A stretch of DNA of 64,000 bases from Acinetobacter baretiae (GCF_015627105.1 NZ_VTDM01000002.1:1-64000); one strand, 5' to 3'; counted from the stretch's first letter, positions 20,139 to 29,923 are shown. Translations and numbers: made by a program. The notes: a model not told the origin generated them from the letters alone.

Positions 20139-20891
20139 ATGATCTCAGACACCGCCACCTTAACAGCTCATCTTGAGTCGAGTGCCTACGCACCTGATGT
20201 TGTTTTATTAAAGCAAACCACAACATCGACCAACGATGATGTAAAAATGTTTGCTAAACAAGGATTTCAACGTATTTTAGTCTGTAGTGAATCTCAAACA
20301 CAAGGACGGGGGCAACACCATCGAACGTGGGTTTCGCCTGCAGGTAATATTTACTTAAGTACATTGGTCAATACTACACGGCCTCTAGATGGGCGCTTGG
20401 CACTTGAAGTTGCTTTAAATGTGCGTCATATGCCTTGTCTAGAAAATTTTGATATTACCATCAAATGGCCCAATGATTTATATAGCTCAAAAGGAAAGTG
20501 GGGTGGAATTTTAGTCGAGCCACTGTCCAAAACCCAAGCGATTGTTGGCATAGGAATTAACCTATTTTCACATCAAACACTGCAAAACCTCGATCAAGAA
20601 GCCACAGCGCTCACCCAAATCGGACATTTGGCTTGTAGTAGATTAGAGCTGATTGCAGAAATTTATCTTGCAATACAAAATGCAGGTCAATGGTTTAATC
20701 ATCATAGTCAAAATTTAGCTCATCGCTTTAATCAGTCAGCATTGTTTAAAGATCAAGATGTTAGTTTCGAACACCAGCATGGTGTTCAACGCGGTATTTT
20801 TTTAGGTATACAACACGATGGTGCGGTGATCATTCAAGCAAAAGATCAAACACATTACTTTTATCAAGGGCGTTTACGTCCAATAGTCTAA
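20139..20891 (+). CDS. birA: Biotin-[acetyl-CoA-carboxylase] ligase BirA
   Basis: Activates biotin to biotinyl-AMP and attaches it to the biotin carrier protein of acetyl-CoA carboxylase. The biotin/AMP-binding loop GRGQHHRTWVSPAGNIYLS and the KWPNDL motif are present. At 250 residues it begins directly with the catalytic domain: the N-terminal winged helix of E. coli BirA (321 residues) is missing, so this is the monofunctional ligase and cannot repress biotin genes. A C-terminal SH3-like domain remains (about 205-250). coaX starts 29 bases downstream, probably in one operon. Confidence 0.92.
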   Translation: MISDTATLTAHLESSAYAPDVVLLKQTTTSTNDDVKMFAKQGFQRILVCSESQTQGRGQHHRTWVSPAGNIYLSTLVNTTRPLDGRLALEVALNVRHMPCLENFDITIKWPNDLYSSKGKWGGILVEPLSKTQAIVGIGINLFSHQTLQNLDQEATALTQIGHLACSRLELIAEIYLAIQNAGQWFNHHSQNLAHRFNQSALFKDQDVSFEHQHGVQRGIFLGIQHDGAVIIQAKDQTHYFYQGRLRPIV

Positions 20892-20920
20892 GCAACATGC
20901 CCCTCTAATAGGTACCCTTT

Positions 20921-21652
20921 ATGAAAAATCTTTGGCTAGATATTGGTAATACACGTTTAAAGTATTGGATTACAGAGCATGATCAAACAATAGATTATTT
21001 AGCAGAGTTACATTTACAATCACCTGCGGATTTACTCTTGGGTTTATTAAAATATTTAAAAAAACAACACATCGAACACATTGGTATTTCATCAGTACTT
21101 GACGCTCAAAACAACACGCAAATTGCCAAAACATTACAACAACTCAATTGCCCTATTGTATTTGCACAAGTAGAACAAGAGTGTGCAGGTTTGCGCTGTG
21201 GTTATGATGTACCTTCTCAGCTCGGTATTGATCGTTGGTTACAAATGCTTGCGATTGCAGAGCCACAAAAAAATTATTGTATCGTTGGTTGTGGGACTGC
21301 ACTAACCATTGATTTAGTTGAAAATATGCAACATTTGGGAGGGTATATTTTACCAAACCTGTATTTACAGCGCGATGCACTGATTCAAAATACCAAAGGA
21401 ATTAAAATTCCAGATTCAGCTTTTCAAATTCTTACACCAGGTGAAAATACAATTGATTGCGTACACCATGGTATTTTATTAGGTTTGGTGAGCAGTGTTG
21501 AAAAAGTGATGCAACATAAACCGCATCAACAACTTATTTTAACAGGAGGTGATGCCACATTGTTTGCACAACACTTATTTAATTTTAATCCTACCATTGT
21601 GCCTGACTTATTATTAAAAGGCTTAAAATCTTATATCGATTCAACCACTTGA
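20921..21652 (+). CDS. coaX: Type III pantothenate kinase CoaX
   Basis: Phosphorylates pantothenate, the first step of coenzyme A synthesis; an ASKHA-fold enzyme insensitive to CoA feedback. Seen are the phosphate-binding [10 protein letters not shown] at the N-terminus, QLGIDRW in the middle, and the [13 protein letters not shown] motif with the catalytic aspartate, followed by GGYILPNL. Length 243 fits the family. It follows birA in the same direction, a common bacterial arrangement. The last 22 bases overlap the convergent diguanylate cyclase gene. Confidence 0.92.
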   Translation: MKNLWLDIGNTRLKYWITEHDQTIDYLAELHLQSPADLLLGLLKYLKKQHIEHIGISSVLDAQNNTQIAKTLQQLNCPIVFAQVEQECAGLRCGYDVPSQLGIDRWLQMLAIAEPQKNYCIVGCGTALTIDLVENMQHLGGYILPNLYLQRDALIQNTKGIKIPDSAFQILTPGENTIDCVHHGILLGLVSSVEKVMQHKPHQQLILTGGDATLFAQHLFNFNPTIVPDLLLKGLKSYIDSTT

Positions 21653-22800
21653 TTACGGCCACTTTTTTTAGCACTTGCAAGTTTTTGATCAATTTCTTTG
21701 TAAATATCTTTAAATGCAAGTGTGGACTCATATTCTCCAATTCCCATACTCACCGTAATACTCAAACCATCTGCAATATGTATAAAATCATGTTTTTCAA
21801 TAAAACATCTTAAATTTTCGGCAAGCTCTGGTAATCTTTGCATGGTTAAGTGCGGTAAGATGATTAAAAATTCCTCTCCACCTAAGCGAACCGTATGTGG
21901 GTTAACACTGGCTAAATTTCTGTTAATTAATAAAACAACCTCTTTAATCACTGCATCGCCTACAGGATGGCCATATCGGGTATTTACCGATTTAAAGAAA
22001 TCAATATCCAACATAATTAAACCCATTGTTTTCGTTTTTGGTAGTTCAAATTCAATCAAATATTGTAAACCTATACGATTATAAGCCCCCGTTAAACCAT
22101 CTAATCGAGTCTTACGACTAATATCAAAAATTAATCGTTTAATTGCCACAAGAATAGTTAAAATACTAAATAATAACGCCATGGTATAAAATAAATGTTG
22201 TAGCACCGAAAACTCTTCAAAGGAATAACTTATTTTTCCTGTTTTCCATAGCAACATTCGTAACATATCGGGCGAATACGAAACATAACCCAAACGAATA
22301 ATTAAAGACCCTAACCAAATTGAAATAACGATATACCACATCTTTTCTAAAGCATCACCTAAAATCAAATGCTTGACTTTCCACAATGCATTACTCAAAA
22401 AAATGACCAATGCGGTATATACACTAAAAACAGAGATAAAATAATATTCGTCAATATGTGGCATCAGTGAGCTGATACAACGAGCAATAAATGCAATAAT
22501 AAAAATTGAACAAGACAAAATAGGATCTAAGGTTTTGCCCTCTAATAACACAATTCCTTGCGCCAAAGAATAACTAAACACTAAAAAGAATAAACCACTG
22601 AGCGTACCATTTAAGGCATCTTGACTCGGAACATGAATGATTTGCAGTGTCACACCAACACTGATGGAACAAAAAGAAACTCCCAACTGAATTAAATATT
22701 TGGCTTGACCCACCAAAAGATATGTTAGGAGTAATAGTACTGACATTAGGAAAAAGGTGAGCGGATACGCCAACACCAGCGCCTGCAAAAAATCAATCAT
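21631..22800 (-). CDS. Membrane-bound diguanylate cyclase (GGDEF)
   Basis: Predicted cyclic-di-GMP synthase of 389 residues. The N-terminal 220 residues form six or seven membrane spans with no recognised sensor domain. The GGDEF domain follows, with [12 protein letters not shown] at its start, metal-binding LDIDFFK, and the active-site GGEEF at 307-311. The five-residue-spaced RxxD inhibitory site is absent (SVNP stands there), so product feedback by that site is not expected. It is monocistronic. Its 3' end overlaps coaX by 22 bases on the opposite strand. Confidence 0.9.
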   Translation of the reverse strand: MIDFLQALVLAYPLTFFLMSVLLLLTYLLVGQAKYLIQLGVSFCSISVGVTLQIIHVPSQDALNGTLSGLFFLVFSYSLAQGIVLLEGKTLDPILSCSIFIIAFIARCISSLMPHIDEYYFISVFSVYTALVIFLSNALWKVKHLILGDALEKMWYIVISIWLGSLIIRLGYVSYSPDMLRMLLWKTGKISYSFEEFSVLQHLFYTMALLFSILTILVAIKRLIFDISRKTRLDGLTGAYNRIGLQYLIEFELPKTKTMGLIMLDIDFFKSVNTRYGHPVGDAVIKEVVLLINRNLASVNPHTVRLGGEEFLIILPHLTMQRLPELAENLRCFIEKHDFIHIADGLSITVSMGIGEYESTLAFKDIYKEIDQKLASAKKSGRNQVVESI

Positions 22801-23180
22801 ATAAAATTCCCTTTTTTATATTTTTATATTTAGTATTAAACTTTAGCAATTGATTTTGCTATTTTTTTAGAAAAAAACACATCTAAACAACCAAAACATG
22901 ATTGTATTTTAACATAATATAACAAAAAATGAACAATTAACGATATAAAGCCTTACGATGAGTAATAATAAACCATCCAACTACTTGTATAGTCCGTACA
23001 TATATGCTTGATTGACTAGGATATTTATATACCAATCTTTCCAAGATTCCACACCATGCATGTGCCTTATTTATAAGTATAAAAAATGATCTCTATCGGC
23101 AATCTAACTGAGTCGTGCAACAAAAAAGGCCTTCACGATCTTATTCATGAAGGCCTTTTTTAAAATAAAATTTCTAGATT
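22801..23180. other. Intergenic region between GGDEF gene and ffh
   Basis: 380 A/T-rich bases with no supported gene. Its right end holds the ffh terminator. The left part should contain the promoter of the minus-strand cyclase gene. Nothing else recognisable was seen. Confidence 0.4.
23122..23164. terminator. ffh terminator (bidirectional)
   Basis: Arms AAAAAAGGCCTTCA and its complement TGAAGGCCTTTTTT flank a loop of about a dozen bases. Read on the minus strand it lies just after the ffh stop and ends in a T-run. Confidence 0.85.
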
Positions 23181-24581
23181 TTATTTTTTACTTTTATCAC
23201 CAAATAGTGGACCTGCACCACCGCTAAATTGCTTTTGCATTCCACTAAGCGAGCGCATCATCTTACTCATGCCACTTGGATTTGCAAATTTCTTCATCAT
23301 TTTGGCCATTTGCGTATGTTGCTTAATGAGTTTATTTACCTCAGCCACATCAGTACCACATCCCGCTGCAATTCGTTTTTTACGACTCGGATTCATTAAA
23401 TCTGGATTACGGCGCTCTTTAACCGTCATCGACTGAATAATCGCTTGCATTTTCTTTACTTGTTTTTCAGGATTGGCTTGCTCGATGGCCTGCTGTAATC
23501 CTGCATTACTCATGCCGGGCAATTTATCTAAAAAGCCCATCATGCCGCCCATTTTATTCATTTGCTCAAACTGCATCAGCATATCTTCAAAATTGAAGCT
23601 CCCGCCTTTTTGCAGTTTTTTCGCCATCTTTTCGGCTTTTTCTTTGTCAATTTTACGTTCGACTTCTTCTACTAAAGAAAGAACGTCACCCATACCCAAA
23701 ATACGTTGAGCAATACGTTCAGGATGGAATGGCTCTAATGCATCAAGCTTTTCGCCCATACCTAAAAATTTAATGGGCTTGCCTGTAATGGCACGCACAG
23801 ATAACGCTGCACCACCTCGTGCATCACCATCTGTTTTGGTTAAAATCACACCTGTGAGTGGCAATGCATCATTAAATGCTTTTGCCGTATTTGCCGCATC
23901 TTGCCCTGTCATTGCATCTACAACAAACAGTGTTTCAGTTGGATTAACGGCTTGATGTAGCGCTTTAATTTCCTCCATCATATGATCATCTACATGTAAA
24001 CGACCTGCTGTATCGACAATCAGTACATCTGCAAACTGAATTTTTGCTTGTTCAATTGCACGATTAACAATATCAATCGGCTGTTCTGACGGATCAGATG
24101 GAATAAAAATTGCACCCACTTCATTCGATACCGTTTCAAGCTGTTTAATTGCAGCCGGGCGATATACATCGGCAGACACTGTCATCACTTTTTTCTTTTG
24201 GCGCTCTTTTAAATAGCGTGATAACTTAGCTGCTGTGGTGGTTTTACCTGCACCTTGTAAACCTGCAAGTAATACAACAACAGGAGGTTTTGCCGCAAGA
24301 TCAAGCGTCTGATTTTCTTCACCCATCATTTGGGTCAATTCATCATGTACAATCTTGACAAACGCTTGACCCGGAGAAAGTTGGGTCATGACCTCTTGGC
24401 CTAACGCTTGTTCCTTGACTTTAGCAATAAACTCACGAGTCACAGGTAAGGCAACATCTGCTTCTAAGAGTGCCATACGTACTTCACGTAGAGTGTCTTT
24501 AATGTTGTCTTCAGTCAATTGACCTGAACCAGTGACATTTTTTAGACTCTGCGTGAGTCGTTCTGTTAAGGTATCAAACAT
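23181..24581 (-). CDS. ffh: Signal recognition particle protein Ffh
   Basis: Protein subunit of the bacterial signal recognition particle; binds 4.5S RNA and signal sequences of membrane proteins and docks with FtsY. It has the N domain, the GTPase G domain with GLQGAGKTTTAAKL (about 107-120), the VDTAGRLH and TKTDGDARGGAAL motifs, and the methionine-rich M domain (from about 330) with the RNA-binding GCGTDVAEVNKLI. Length (466) is close to E. coli (453). It is monocistronic here, divergent from the ypjD-like gene, and ends in a strong terminator. Confidence 0.97.
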   Translation of the reverse strand: MFDTLTERLTQSLKNVTGSGQLTEDNIKDTLREVRMALLEADVALPVTREFIAKVKEQALGQEVMTQLSPGQAFVKIVHDELTQMMGEENQTLDLAAKPPVVVLLAGLQGAGKTTTAAKLSRYLKERQKKKVMTVSADVYRPAAIKQLETVSNEVGAIFIPSDPSEQPIDIVNRAIEQAKIQFADVLIVDTAGRLHVDDHMMEEIKALHQAVNPTETLFVVDAMTGQDAANTAKAFNDALPLTGVILTKTDGDARGGAALSVRAITGKPIKFLGMGEKLDALEPFHPERIAQRILGMGDVLSLVEEVERKIDKEKAEKMAKKLQKGGSFNFEDMLMQFEQMNKMGGMMGFLDKLPGMSNAGLQQAIEQANPEKQVKKMQAIIQSMTVKERRNPDLMNPSRKKRIAAGCGTDVAEVNKLIKQHTQMAKMMKKFANPSGMSKMMRSLSGMQKQFSGGAGPLFGDKSKK

Positions 24582-24725
24582 TGCAAATTCCGCTTTAAAT
24601 GGTCTGTTGCAAAAAAATCTTTTTCAAAATAGAAAATTTATGCATTAATTGCTATAGGATACTTGAGTTCTCTCAAAATTTATATCGTATAGCATGAATA
24701 TTCATCATTGTAACAAAGGTTTGAC

Positions 24726-25535
24726 ATGATCAGTCTTCCATTGGTGTACACAATACTCTCTTTAGTTGCTTATACCACAGGGTTTTGGTACACGTTTACG
24801 CACCTTGTCGCAAAACGTAAATCCAATACATTATTTGTGGCCATCACTTTACTCATTGGTATTGTTCTACATGCCAACGTACTGCGCAATGATATGGTGA
24901 CGGCATCTGGCATTAACTATGATGTATTTAATTTACTGTCATTTACTTCAGGTCTTATGCTGATTCTCAGCATGTTATATAGCAGTTATCGCCCTGTATC
25001 AGCATTAAACCTCTTGGGCATTCCTGTAGCAGCAAGCGGTCTTATTTTGGGCTTTGCGTTTAGTCAACCTAATCAATATGCAAGCCAACATACCATTGGT
25101 TTAGACCTCCATATTATTTTGTCCTTATCGTCTTATGCTGTATTGCTCATGGCAACCATTCAAGCCGTCATGATGTGGCTACAAAATCAAGAGTTAAAAA
25201 AGAAACAAAAACGACTGTGGGTTAATCTACTTCCGCCTTTACAAGTGATGGAATCGTTATTGTTTGATATGCTCATTACAGGTTTTATTAGCCTTACTGC
25301 AGCTTTATTGTTTGGCTTTTTCATGGTCGATAATTTCATGCAGCAACATCTTGCACATAAAACGGTTTTTAGCATTATTTCATGGTTTGTATACGGTACA
25401 TTACTCATAGGGCACTTTAAATTTGGTTGGCGAGGTCAAAAAGCCATTCGTTTTACGATCATTGGCTTCTTTTTATTGGCTTTAGGTTTTATTGGAAGCA
25501 AATTTATTTTAGAAGTGGTCTTAGGTCGTTCATAA
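24726..25535 (+). CDS. ypjD: CcsA/HemX-like cytochrome assembly protein, YpjD
   Basis: Inner-membrane protein of 269 residues with about eight spans, of the CcmC/CcsA superfamily. Conserved histidines lie between spans (GLDLHIILSLSSYAVL, and SWFVYGTLLIGHF toward the C-terminus). The full tryptophan-rich WWD haem-binding motif of CcmC is not present, as in YpjD/HemX proteins. It lies beside ffh on the opposite strand, the standard arrangement in gammaproteobacteria. Ribosome site AAAGG precedes the ATG at 24726. A role in haem or cytochrome biogenesis is inferred from family. Confidence 0.88.
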   Translation: MISLPLVYTILSLVAYTTGFWYTFTHLVAKRKSNTLFVAITLLIGIVLHANVLRNDMVTASGINYDVFNLLSFTSGLMLILSMLYSSYRPVSALNLLGIPVAASGLILGFAFSQPNQYASQHTIGLDLHIILSLSSYAVLLMATIQAVMMWLQNQELKKKQKRLWVNLLPPLQVMESLLFDMLITGFISLTAALLFGFFMVDNFMQQHLAHKTVFSIISWFVYGTLLIGHFKFGWRGQKAIRFTIIGFFLLALGFIGSKFILEVVLGRS

Positions 25536-25606
25536 AATCTGTGTTTTTTACCCACCTACGATATAATTTATTGTCGTTATTTATTATTTAATTGTTCGGA
25601 GTGGTT

Positions 25607-26560
25607 TTGAAACTTATTTTAGCCCCAATGGAAGGACTCACTGACCCTGTCATGAGAGATGTACTCACACGGGTAGGACATTTTGATTGGTGCGTCACAG
25701 AATTTATCCGAATCACAAATAGCATTTTACCCGACCATGTTTACTATAATTACTGCCCTGAACTCAAAAATGATGGGAAAACAGCGGCAGGAACACCCGT
25801 ACATGTCCAACTATTGGGCAATGATGCAGATATGCTTGCGGTCAATGCAGAACGGGCGGTGTCTTTAGGTGCTCCAGCCATAGATTTAAACTTTGGTTGC
25901 CCTGCAAAAACAGTAAACAAGCACAAAGGGGGTGCAATTTTGCTTGATGAACCAGAGGTGATTCATCAATTGGTTAAAGCCGTCCGAAATGCTGTACCTT
26001 CACATATTCCCGTATCTGCAAAAATGCGTTTAGGTTATTTAGATGAAAATCACACCTTAGACAATGCCCATGCCATTGAAGATGCAGGTGCTCAATGGCT
26101 TACCGTTCATGCTCGCACTAAAGCAGATGGTTATACCCCGCCTGCATATTGGGAAAAAATTTATCCAATTCAAGATGCTTTAACAATTAACGTCATTGCC
26201 AATGGCGAAATTTGGAATTACGAGCATGCTCATGCCTGCCGTCAACAGTCAGGTTGCCATGATCTTATGCTTGGACGAGGTGCAGTGACCACACCCGATT
26301 TAACCCAATGTATTCGCCAACAGGCCAATCACCATTTACTGAGTTGGGCAGCGCTGATTGAACTACAAATTCAATTTTTAAGTGGCCCAAGTAAAACAGA
26401 ACTTGCTATGGTTGGCCGTTACAAACAGTGGTTAGGTATGATGAGTAAAGCCTATCCTGAAGCACAAGACCTATGGCAAGTGGTTAAACGAATCAAATCA
26501 GTTGATGAAATGATTCAACAACTTAAATACCAAAGCGTGGCTCAACAGACAAAATTTTAA
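25607..26560 (+). CDS. dusC: tRNA-dihydrouridine(16) synthase DusC
   Basis: FMN enzyme that reduces uridine 16 in the tRNA D-loop. It shows the opening LILAPMEGLTDPVMRDVL, the FMN/active-site motif NFGCPAKTVNKHKGGA with the catalytic cysteine, SAKMRLG, and the VHARTK motif. The MEGLTDPVMR start and the overall length (about 318) fit DusC rather than DusA or DusB. I place the start at TTG 25607, because CGGAG lies five bases upstream and MKLILAPMEG is the family beginning. In-frame TTG 25592 and GTG 25601 are possible but overlap the ribosome site. Confidence 0.9.
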   Translation: MKLILAPMEGLTDPVMRDVLTRVGHFDWCVTEFIRITNSILPDHVYYNYCPELKNDGKTAAGTPVHVQLLGNDADMLAVNAERAVSLGAPAIDLNFGCPAKTVNKHKGGAILLDEPEVIHQLVKAVRNAVPSHIPVSAKMRLGYLDENHTLDNAHAIEDAGAQWLTVHARTKADGYTPPAYWEKIYPIQDALTINVIANGEIWNYEHAHACRQQSGCHDLMLGRGAVTTPDLTQCIRQQANHHLLSWAALIELQIQFLSGPSKTELAMVGRYKQWLGMMSKAYPEAQDLWQVVKRIKSVDEMIQQLKYQSVAQQTKF

Positions 26561-26633
26561 TCGATCATATGGCTAAAAAATGACAATAACATATTGTTTA
26601 TTTTGAACACGATATTTAATCAGACGATTTTTC

Positions 26634-26649
26634 GTTCTATTTATAGAAC
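26634..26649. promoter_or_regulatory. Inverted repeat, possible operator upstream of yceI
   Basis: Arms GTTCTAT and ATAGAAC separated by TT. It lies about 35 bases upstream of a plausible -35 box (26685-26690) of the yceI gene, a typical place for an activator or repressor site. The binding protein is unknown. Confidence 0.45.
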
Positions 26650-26684
26650 AAAACGTTATAAATATTGCAGTATATAAAGACCTT

Positions 26685-26712
26685 TTGACCGTGTAATATA
26701 AATTTATACGAT
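26685..26712 (+). promoter_or_regulatory. Candidate promoter of yceI
   Basis: TTGACC (26685-26690) and TACGAT (26707-26712) are 16 bases apart, placing transcription start within about 15 bases of the TTG start codon, so the leader would be very short. Confidence 0.4.
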
Positions 26713-26732
26713 AAAAGAGATGAGTAAACGCA

Positions 26733-27317
26733 TTGAACCAATTAACATTAAAAATCGCTCTCGGCCTGTCTATGGCAATCACAAGCGTGTGCGCTGTCGC
26801 TGCACCCGTTAGCTATAAAATTGACCCATCGCATACTGCAACCGTGTTTAGCTGGAATCATTTCGGATTCTCTACGCCAAGCGCAAACTTTACAGATATT
26901 CAAGGTACTATTCACGTAGACAATCAAAAACCATCTAACTCATCGGTTGATGTTACGATTCCTGTATCAAGCGTGAATACAAATGTGGCTGATCTTAATA
27001 AACACTTCCAAGACAAAGAGTGGTTTGACGCGCAAACATACCCAAACATTACTTTTAAAAGTACCAAAGTAGAGACCAAAGATAAAAAGCATTTTAAAAT
27101 TACAGGCGATCTTACTGTAAAAGGTGTGACTAAACCTGTTGTATTAAATGCTGTGTTAAATAAGCAAGGCACTCACCCAATGACAAAAGCGCAAGCGATT
27201 GGCTTTAATGCAACAACCACCTTCAACCGTTCAGCATTTGGCATCGCAAGCTATGTTCCTAATGTAGGCGACAAAATTACAGTGAATATTACAACAGAAG
27301 CATCTGTGACCAATTAA
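26733..27317 (+). CDS. YceI family periplasmic lipid-binding protein
   Basis: Secreted beta-barrel protein of 194 residues in the YceI family, which binds isoprenoid or other long hydrophobic molecules. A signal peptide (residues 1-23, cleavage after AVAA) is followed by the domain signature YKIDPSHTATVFSWNHFG, the HFQDKEWFDAQTYP segment and the C-terminal DKITVNITTEA strand. The start is TTG at 26733: the signal peptide begins exactly there and no ATG fits. Induced by pH or osmotic stress in E. coli; here no regulator is adjacent. Followed by a long hairpin at about 27334-27400. Confidence 0.88.
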   Translation: MNQLTLKIALGLSMAITSVCAVAAPVSYKIDPSHTATVFSWNHFGFSTPSANFTDIQGTIHVDNQKPSNSSVDVTIPVSSVNTNVADLNKHFQDKEWFDAQTYPNITFKSTKVETKDKKHFKITGDLTVKGVTKPVVLNAVLNKQGTHPMTKAQAIGFNATTTFNRSAFGIASYVPNVGDKITVNITTEASVTN

Positions 27318-27333
27318 TTGATCACAAACCATA

Positions 27334-27399
27334 ATACAAAGCTTTATGTATGATTCATATATATTTAAAAATATGACAGCATAAGGCTTTGTATATGTA
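27334..27399 (+). terminator. Long hairpin after yceI
   Basis: ATACAAAGC followed by TTTATG pairs with CATAAG and GCTTTGTAT some 30 bases further on. There is no strong T-run, so this is a weak terminator or an mRNA-stabilising end structure. Confidence 0.4.
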
Positions 27400-27519
27400 T
27401 CAATCGTGCTTTACACCAAATGTCTGATTAAACAAACACACTTACACTGTATAAACATAAGCATGCTGTGGTTAAAAGCATCTAAATTCATTCACGATAT
27501 TGTCAAAATAATACCGAAT

Positions 27520-28218
27520 TTATTTTATAGTTGGGTAAGCATAGTCTCCCCATTTACTGGTTTTTACACCCAATCCAATCAATGCTTCTGCTAATTTAAT
27601 TGCAGCACCCACACCATCAATGATAGGAATACCAATTTCCTCGCTCAATTGATTGACCATTTTTGACATACCACCACAGCCCAAGACAATTGCACCAATA
27701 CCATCTTGTGTTTTGGCTTGCAAACAACTCTCCTTTAAGCGTTCATAGGTTGCATTTGCATCTTGTTCTAATGCTAAAACAGGTAAATCAATACAACGAA
27801 TTTTGGCACATTTATGCGCAAAACCATATTCATGTAATAAATGTTCAGCAATAATTTTTGTTCGGCTGAGTGTTGTTACTATTGTAAATTTTGTCGCAAT
27901 CAATGAAGCCACATGAAATGCTGCCTCAGCAATACCAATAACAGGTGCATCCGCCACTTCACGAGCTGCATGTAAAGCAGGATCTCCAAAGCAAGCAATA
28001 ATATGTGCATCTACAGCATCAGAGCGTCCTTGTTGCACTAAATCAAGCACACCTATTGCAGAAATGGCTTCATCGTAGTGTCCTTCAATAGATTCCACGC
28101 CTTTTTTTGGACATACTGTCACAATTTCAGTTAAAACTGATGCAATATTTTTTGCACTTGCATCAATTGAGTGCGTCATATCTTGTGAAGTATTTGGATT
28201 AATCACTTGTATTTTCAT
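27520..28218 (-). CDS. Asp/Glu/hydantoin racemase family protein
   Basis: Racemase of the aspartate/glutamate/hydantoin superfamily (232 residues). The two catalytic cysteines are seen in HIIACFGDPAL and in VLGCGGM. The opening INPNTSQDMT is the hydantoin/allantoin racemase signature. A likely substrate is a 5-substituted hydantoin or allantoin. The divergent neighbour is an NCS1 permease, the family that includes hydantoin (Mhp1) and allantoin (PucI) transporters, so the pair looks like an uptake and racemisation module. No hydantoinase or allantoinase gene is adjacent. Confidence 0.88.
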   Translation of the reverse strand: MKIQVINPNTSQDMTHSIDASAKNIASVLTEIVTVCPKKGVESIEGHYDEAISAIGVLDLVQQGRSDAVDAHIIACFGDPALHAAREVADAPVIGIAEAAFHVASLIATKFTIVTTLSRTKIIAEHLLHEYGFAHKCAKIRCIDLPVLALEQDANATYERLKESCLQAKTQDGIGAIVLGCGGMSKMVNQLSEEIGIPIIDGVGAAIKLAEALIGLGVKTSKWGDYAYPTIK

Positions 28219-28414
28219 AGGAGCTATTATTTCAATGCATAAATTTCTTTATTTATATACCTAATTTTGCCAGAAATATCGTAAAAAATTATTTATTTAT
28301 AATTTTTTCATCCGTTATAGACTTAAGTCTTAGATTGCGTTCAGTATAGCGTAGATTGTTGGCCTGATTACTGCTTATAAGCAAAGTATAAAATAAGTTT
28401 CAGGAATTTATAAT

Positions 28415-29854
28415 ATGACCGATCAATCATATAGTGCTAATCTGACCAATGAAGATTTGAAGCCTGCAAAACAGAATTGGTCTTGGTACAACATTTTTTC
28501 TTTTTGGATGTCGGACGTACATAGCATTGGTGGATACGTTGTCGCAGCCAGTTTATTTACACTTGGTCTAGCCAGTTGGCAAGTTTTTCTTGCATTACTT
28601 GTTGGTATTGTCATTGTGCAACTGTGTGCAAATTTAATTGCTAAGCCCAGTCAAGTCAGTGGTGTGCCTTATGCAGTGATCAGTCGCCAAGCTTTTGGGG
28701 TGTATGGTGCAAATATTCCTGCACTTATTCGTGGTTTGATTGCAGTGTCTTGGTATGGCATACAAACATGGCTTGCATCGAATGCACTGATGCTCATGTT
28801 ACTCAAATTTTTTCCTAGTCTTGCTACATTTACAACTGCAAGCTTTGTTGGTTTAAGCGCACTTGGTTGGATCTGCTTTGGAATCATGTGGGTTTTGCAA
28901 GCCCTCGTGTTTTGGAAAGGCATGAACACCATTAAAATCTTTATTGATTGGGCAGGCCCAATGGTGTATGTGGTGATGCTAGCACTTGTCGCATGGCTAC
29001 TGAGCCAAGTGGGTTGGTCAAATATTTCCTTAAATTTGAGTGAAAAAGTTCTTTCTTCATCCGAACAATGGATGCAATTTGCAGTAGCAGTGGCCTTAGT
29101 GGTGTCTTATTTTTCTGGCCCTTTACTCAATTTTGGTGATTTTTCTCGTTACAGTAAAGATATGAAAAATGTAAAAAAAGGAAATTTTTGGGGTCTACCT
29201 TTTAACTTTATCTTTTTCTCTTTAATTACCATTGTGACAGTGTCTGCAACGTACAGTATTACTGGAAAAATGATTACCGACCCACTAGAAAGTGTTGCAC
29301 TAGTAGATAGCACATTTGCTGTCGTACTTGGGCTTGTTACGGTTTTGACCGCTACCATCGGTATTAATATTGTTGCCAATTTTGTTTCGGCAGGGTTTGA
29401 TTTTTCTAATGTTTTTCCAAAGAAAATTAGTTTTAGAATCGGTGGAATGATCGCTGCCATCGGCTCTGTGTTAATTACCCCTTGGAACTTATTTCATTCA
29501 CCAGAGTTAATTCACTATACACTAGATACGCTTGCTGCATTTATTGGCCCACTTTTTGGTATTTTGATTGCAGATTTTTACTTTGTAAATAAACAAAAGA
29601 TTTCAACGCAAGAATTGTTTAGCGAAAGTCCAGCAGGTCTTTATTGGTATAAAAATGGTTTTAATCCTAAAGCAATTTTAACTTTACTCCCCTCAGTTCT
29701 TGTCGGGCTCTCTATTACCTTTATCCCTTCATTTCATCCGTTTGCCCCTTTTAACTGGTTTATTGGTGCCTTTTTGGGTCTCACCATCTATAGTTTTTTA
29801 TGCAAAGATAAAATTTCTTCACCAGCAACCAACTTAAGCCCATCACAAGATTAA
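28415..29854 (+). CDS. NCS1 family permease (hydantoin/allantoin/cytosine type)
   Basis: Twelve-span nucleobase:cation symporter (479 residues). The NCS1 features are clear: a short N-terminus with NEDLKPAKQNWSWYNIFSFW, then SDVHSIGGYVVAAS in span 1, WYGIQTWLAS in span 3, and a C-terminal GILIADFYFV. W-Y-G-I-Q-T is the purine/hydantoin-site motif shared with Mhp1. It is divergent from the hydantoin racemase with a 196-base shared promoter region, which favours a hydantoin- or allantoin-type substrate, but cytosine or thiamine cannot be excluded. Confidence 0.88.
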   Translation: MTDQSYSANLTNEDLKPAKQNWSWYNIFSFWMSDVHSIGGYVVAASLFTLGLASWQVFLALLVGIVIVQLCANLIAKPSQVSGVPYAVISRQAFGVYGANIPALIRGLIAVSWYGIQTWLASNALMLMLLKFFPSLATFTTASFVGLSALGWICFGIMWVLQALVFWKGMNTIKIFIDWAGPMVYVVMLALVAWLLSQVGWSNISLNLSEKVLSSSEQWMQFAVAVALVVSYFSGPLLNFGDFSRYSKDMKNVKKGNFWGLPFNFIFFSLITIVTVSATYSITGKMITDPLESVALVDSTFAVVLGLVTVLTATIGINIVANFVSAGFDFSNVFPKKISFRIGGMIAAIGSVLITPWNLFHSPELIHYTLDTLAAFIGPLFGILIADFYFVNKQKISTQELFSESPAGLYWYKNGFNPKAILTLLPSVLVGLSITFIPSFHPFAPFNWFIGAFLGLTIYSFLCKDKISSPATNLSPSQD

Positions 29855-29923
29855 TTATGTTGGAAAACTAGATTTGGGTGAGATGGCATATGTCATACGT
29901 TCATCCACCAGATCAGCATTAAC

